A DNA stretch of 8,691 nt, from contig CANETO010000060.1 in the NCBI GenBank assembly GCA_947440895.1, forward strand, positions 1-8,691, written 5' to 3'. Positions 6,698-8,691 of the stretch are shown here, one piece after another (position 1 is the stretch's first letter; each line of letters begins with the position of its first letter). Position numbers and translations under genes: made by a program. Origin of the DNA: Planctomycetaceae bacterium. GTDB lineage: Bacteria; Planctomycetota; Planctomycetia; Pirellulales; UBA1268. The notes beneath the pieces were generated by a model, which searched no databases, had not been told where the DNA came from, and was given only the letters and a program-made list of their open reading frames with translations.

Positions 6698-6714
6698 TCT
6701 GTGGAGTGTGAGTA

Positions 6715-7710
6715 ATGCGACGTCCCAAGCCAGAAGACATCAGCTCTGCCGGTCAGGATTCATTCCTGGACGTGGTCACGAACATCGTCGGCATCCTCAT
6801 CATTCTGGTCATGCTGGTGGGAGGTCGGGCCAGGCAGGTGATCCAGAACGCGATGCCGGCTCAGAGCAACCGCGTCGCCGCGCTCGAGCAGGAAGTAGAC
6901 GTTCTGGATCAGAAGGTCGCGGTCGCGGAGAGCGAGGTCGAGGAGCTCGCGGTGCAGGCTCAAACGGTGGCGACGGCCGCCGCCTTTGCAGGCGAAGCAC
7001 GGCTCCATCTGGCCACGGCGGTGTCGGCGGCGACGGTGGAGATCGAGCGACGCAAGCAGGAGGCGGGAGCCGCACAGACAAAGGCAGCCGAGGCTGCGGC
7101 GCGACGCAAGGAGCTGGAGACGGAGATCGAACATTGCACGCTCGAGGCGGAAGGCCTGGCCCACCTGCCCGCCACGACGAAGGAGGTGCTGGCCTATCCC
7201 ACGCCGGTCGGCCGCACCGTCAACGGGGAGGAGATCCATTTCCGTCTGGGCGAGGGACGGATCGCGTACATCCCGATCGAGGATCTCTTCGAGCTCGCGA
7301 AGTCGCAGACGCGACGTCATTCCGGCTCCATTGCAGAAATGGCCTCGCGGATCGAATCGGTCGGCCCCGTGCAGGGCTTCTCGCTCGACTACGTGATCGA
7401 GGCGAAGGTGGATCAGGCCCGCGGGCAGGTGTTGATCCGGTCCCGCGAGTGGGTCGTGCGTCCGGTTGGCACGGGCAACGGCGAGACCATCGAGGAGGCG
7501 CTCTCGCCCCGGTCGCGGTTTCGGCAGATGCTGTCGGCGGTGACGCCCGAGGCGACCGTGACGCTCTGGTGCTATCCCGACAGCTTCGACGTCTACCGCG
7601 CGATCCGCGAGGATCTTCACCGGCTGGGCATTCCGACAGCCTGTCGGCCGATGCCGGAAGGGGCCCCCATCGGCGGCTCCACCGAAGGCAGTAAATCGGT
7701 CGTGCAGTAA
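6715..7710 (+). CDS. ExbD-like membrane protein retaining the key Asp, with coiled coil and periplasmic module
   Basis: This is a 331-aa protein. The N-terminal helix (about 16-36) reads DSFLDVVTNIVGILIILVML. FLDVV aligns with the PFIDVM of E. coli ExbD, and Asp19 matches its essential Asp25. Residues 40-145 are an Ala/Glu-rich coiled coil. Residues 155-320 are a beta/alpha region: EEIHFRLG and RIAYIPIEDL, a central stretch ending in a beta strand near REWVV, then TVTLWCYPDSFDVYRAIRED and LHRLGIPTACRPMPEG. The last part resembles the ExbD periplasmic pattern (strand, helix, Gly, strand) and the modules of the preceding 689-aa protein. The start has GGAG 8 nt upstream. It lies 17 nt after the preceding gene, so the two are very probably co-transcribed. 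I infer it is the proton-carrying partner of the ExbB-like subunit, either as a homodimer or paired with the Asp-less protein. The pathway it serves is unknown. Confidence 0.8.
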   Translation: MRRPKPEDISSAGQDSFLDVVTNIVGILIILVMLVGGRARQVIQNAMPAQSNRVAALEQEVDVLDQKVAVAESEVEELAVQAQTVATAAAFAGEARLHLATAVSAATVEIERRKQEAGAAQTKAAEAAARRKELETEIEHCTLEAEGLAHLPATTKEVLAYPTPVGRTVNGEEIHFRLGEGRIAYIPIEDLFELAKSQTRRHSGSIAEMASRIESVGPVQGFSLDYVIEAKVDQARGQVLIRSREWVVRPVGTGNGETIEEALSPRSRFRQMLSAVTPEATVTLWCYPDSFDVYRAIREDLHRLGIPTACRPMPEGAPIGGSTEGSKSVVQ

Positions 7711-7714
7711 TCAC

Positions 7715-7735
7715 CCGCGGCGGATTTGGCCGCGG
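7715..7735 (+). terminator. GC hairpin after the ExbD-like gene, possible terminator or attenuator
   Basis: CCGCGGC (7715-7721) pairs perfectly with GCCGCGG (7729-7735) around a 7-nt loop, 4 nt after the stop codon of the preceding gene. A smaller hairpin (GTGA/TCAC, 7739-7749) follows. There is no T-run, so it is not a classical intrinsic terminator. It may instead end mRNA decay or reduce readthrough into the substrate-binding protein gene. Confidence 0.35.
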
Positions 7736-7777
7736 AAAGTGAGCTTCACGGATGGCGGAGCGATCCCGTAAGCTCCC

Positions 7778-7790
7778 CTCCCCAAGGGAG
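7778..7790 (+). promoter_or_regulatory. Ribosome binding site of the PstS-like gene, within a small hairpin
   Basis: GGGAG (7786-7790) lies 9 nt before the ATG at 7800 and is the likely ribosome binding site. CTCCC (7778-7782) immediately before it can pair with all five bases across a CAA loop. This could lower translation unless opened. A second pyrimidine block (7773-7778) offers an alternative partner. Confidence 0.45.
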
Positions 7791-7799
7791 ATCATCCGC

Positions 7800-8691
7800 A
7801 TGATGCAACACGTTTCGCGTTTTCTTGTCCCGATGCTGATGTGGCTGCTCGCAGCCGGTGGCGGACTGGCCGTCGCGCAGGGGCAGTCGGTGGATGCGCC
7901 GGCGGTATCGCCGGCGGCAAATCCCTTGGCCGACCTCGTCTCCATGGCCTACCAGCCCAAGGCCGGCACGCAGGGCGACATCCGGGTCGCCGGTTCCTCG
8001 ACGCTCCAGCAGGCTGCGGCGCAATGGGCCTATGGATTCGTGAAAATCCATCCCCAGGCAGAGTGCTCCATCGCCAGCAACAGTTCGGAGGCCGGCTGGC
8101 AGTCGCTCGTCGATGGCACGGCCGACATCGCCCTCATGAGCAGGCCGGTGACTGATGCCGAGAAGACCGCGTGGGAACAGAAGAGCAACAAGCGACTGGT
8201 CGTCGTGGTCGCGGCATTCGACCGTCTTGTCTGGATTGTGAACCCCGCCAATCCGGTCGCCGAACTGTCCTGGTCGCCCGAGACCGGAATCCTGCGGCCG
8301 GCCACGAAGGACGGCGTTGCCACCGCCGAGGCTCTGGCGGCCACCCATTGGGATCGCCTCAACGGAGATGCTGGGTGGAAGGACGTGGATATTCGCGTGC
8401 ATGGCCGTGGACTGGGGTCAGGCACTCGCTGGCACATGGACAGGCTGCTGACCGGAGCGACGTCGTGTCAGCTCGCGATCACCGAACACAAGACGGAGGC
8501 CGAACTCGCTGAAGCGATCGCAGCCGATCGTGGAGGTCTGGGGTTGGTGGGCGATGAGCATGCTCATTGGCCTGGCGTGAAACGGCTGCCTCTGATGATC
8601 CCTGCCAATGCGGCGCCGCTGGCAGACGCCGTCGTGGGCTCGGATCGCACTCCCGATTGCCGGCCGCTGTTTCTGGCCGTCGCCGTACCGA
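7800..8691 (+). CDS. Secreted PstS-like (phosphate-type) substrate-binding protein, C-terminus beyond the window
   Basis: There are 297 residues with no stop before the edge. Residues 1-26 form a Sec signal peptide (hydrophobic core LVPMLMWLLAAGGGLAV, likely cleavage after AVA). The mature part has PBP-like type II motifs: RVAGSSTL (62-69) near the first ligand loop, TADIALMSRPVTDAE (107-121), and RGLGSGTRW (203-211). The latter two match the DIA..SR and R..GSGT loops of the PstS family. R203 and S207-G208-T209 correspond to ligand residues R135 and S139-G140-T141 of E. coli PstS. The second ligand loop reads SNSSEAG instead of the usual GSGxG, and E. coli D137 is Leu205, so phosphate may not be the ligand. 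The start at 7800 gives a clean signal peptide and a proper ribosome binding site. An in-frame ATG at 7752 would add 16 charged residues and is less likely. No ABC transporter gene is seen here. The gene follows the ExbB/ExbD-like set by 89 nt. Confidence 0.8.
   Translation, partial: MMQHVSRFLVPMLMWLLAAGGGLAVAQGQSVDAPAVSPAANPLADLVSMAYQPKAGTQGDIRVAGSSTLQQAAAQWAYGFVKIHPQAECSIASNSSEAGWQSLVDGTADIALMSRPVTDAEKTAWEQKSNKRLVVVVAAFDRLVWIVNPANPVAELSWSPETGILRPATKDGVATAEALAATHWDRLNGDAGWKDVDIRVHGRGLGSGTRWHMDRLLTGATSCQLAITEHKTEAELAEAIAADRGGLGLVGDEHAHWPGVKRLPLMIPANAAPLADAVVGSDRTPDCRPLFLAVAVP

Noticed and set aside
6760..7620. Minus-strand open frame (286 codons) opposite the 331-aa gene
   Set aside because: Arg/Leu/His-rich product with no recognisable domain, antisense to a well-supported gene.
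6507..7694. Plus-strand open frame (395 codons) across the end of the 689-aa gene and most of the 331-aa gene
   Set aside because: It is a GC-driven shadow rich in Arg and Gly. Both overlapped genes have clear ExbD-like helices and ribosome binding sites.
3318..7710. Zorya anti-phage system (ZorA/ZorB)
   Set aside because: The ExbB-like tail is similar in layout, but neither partner has an OmpA-like peptidoglycan-binding domain and no helicase/nuclease genes (ZorC/D/E) are present.

Overview
The window looks like chromosomal DNA of a planctomycete, probably Pirellulales-like. It is GC-rich, and several proteins carry sequence patterns I associate with that phylum: a ResB-type cytochrome c biogenesis protein with a soluble N-terminal arm, an excisionase-like HTH protein with a long acidic tail and a C-terminal membrane anchor, and an ExbB-like channel followed by two long single-pass membrane proteins. 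The phylum assignment rests on recognised protein character, not on a marker gene. I see no rRNA, tRNA, CRISPR array, insertion sequence or phage gene.

Left arm, minus strand, read from about 3009 down to 1. A 132-aa single-pass membrane protein (2611..3009) comes first. A 427-aa HTH/acidic/TM protein (1152..2435) follows, preceded by a near-consensus sigma-70-type promoter. Next is a 206-aa predicted lipoprotein (484..1104), and last the N-terminal 126 residues of a ResB-like cytochrome c biogenesis protein (1..378, cut by the window edge). The last three are close enough to be co-transcribed.

A 308-bp divergent intergenic region (3010..3317) separates the arms.

Right arm, plus strand. An ExbB/TolQ/MotA-family proton-channel subunit with a long alpha-helical tail (3318..4631, GTG start) overlaps by 4 nt a 689-aa protein (4628..6697). 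After 17 nt comes a 331-aa protein (6715..7710). Both of these begin with an ExbD/TolR-type transmembrane helix followed by a coiled coil and an ExbD-like beta/alpha periplasmic module. The first has Ala where ExbD has its essential membrane Asp, while the second keeps the Asp. The 689-aa protein appears to carry two copies of the module separated by about 208 residues of Gly-rich low complexity. After an 89-nt gap with a GC hairpin and a potentially occluded ribosome binding site, a secreted PstS-like substrate-binding protein begins (7800..8691) and runs off the window.

The right arm is the interesting part. It reads as a proton-motive-force-driven envelope machine: one ExbB-like stator subunit, two non-equivalent ExbD-like partners and a periplasmic ligand-binding protein. 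I do not recognise it as a functionally characterised system. Its function cannot be read from the sequence.
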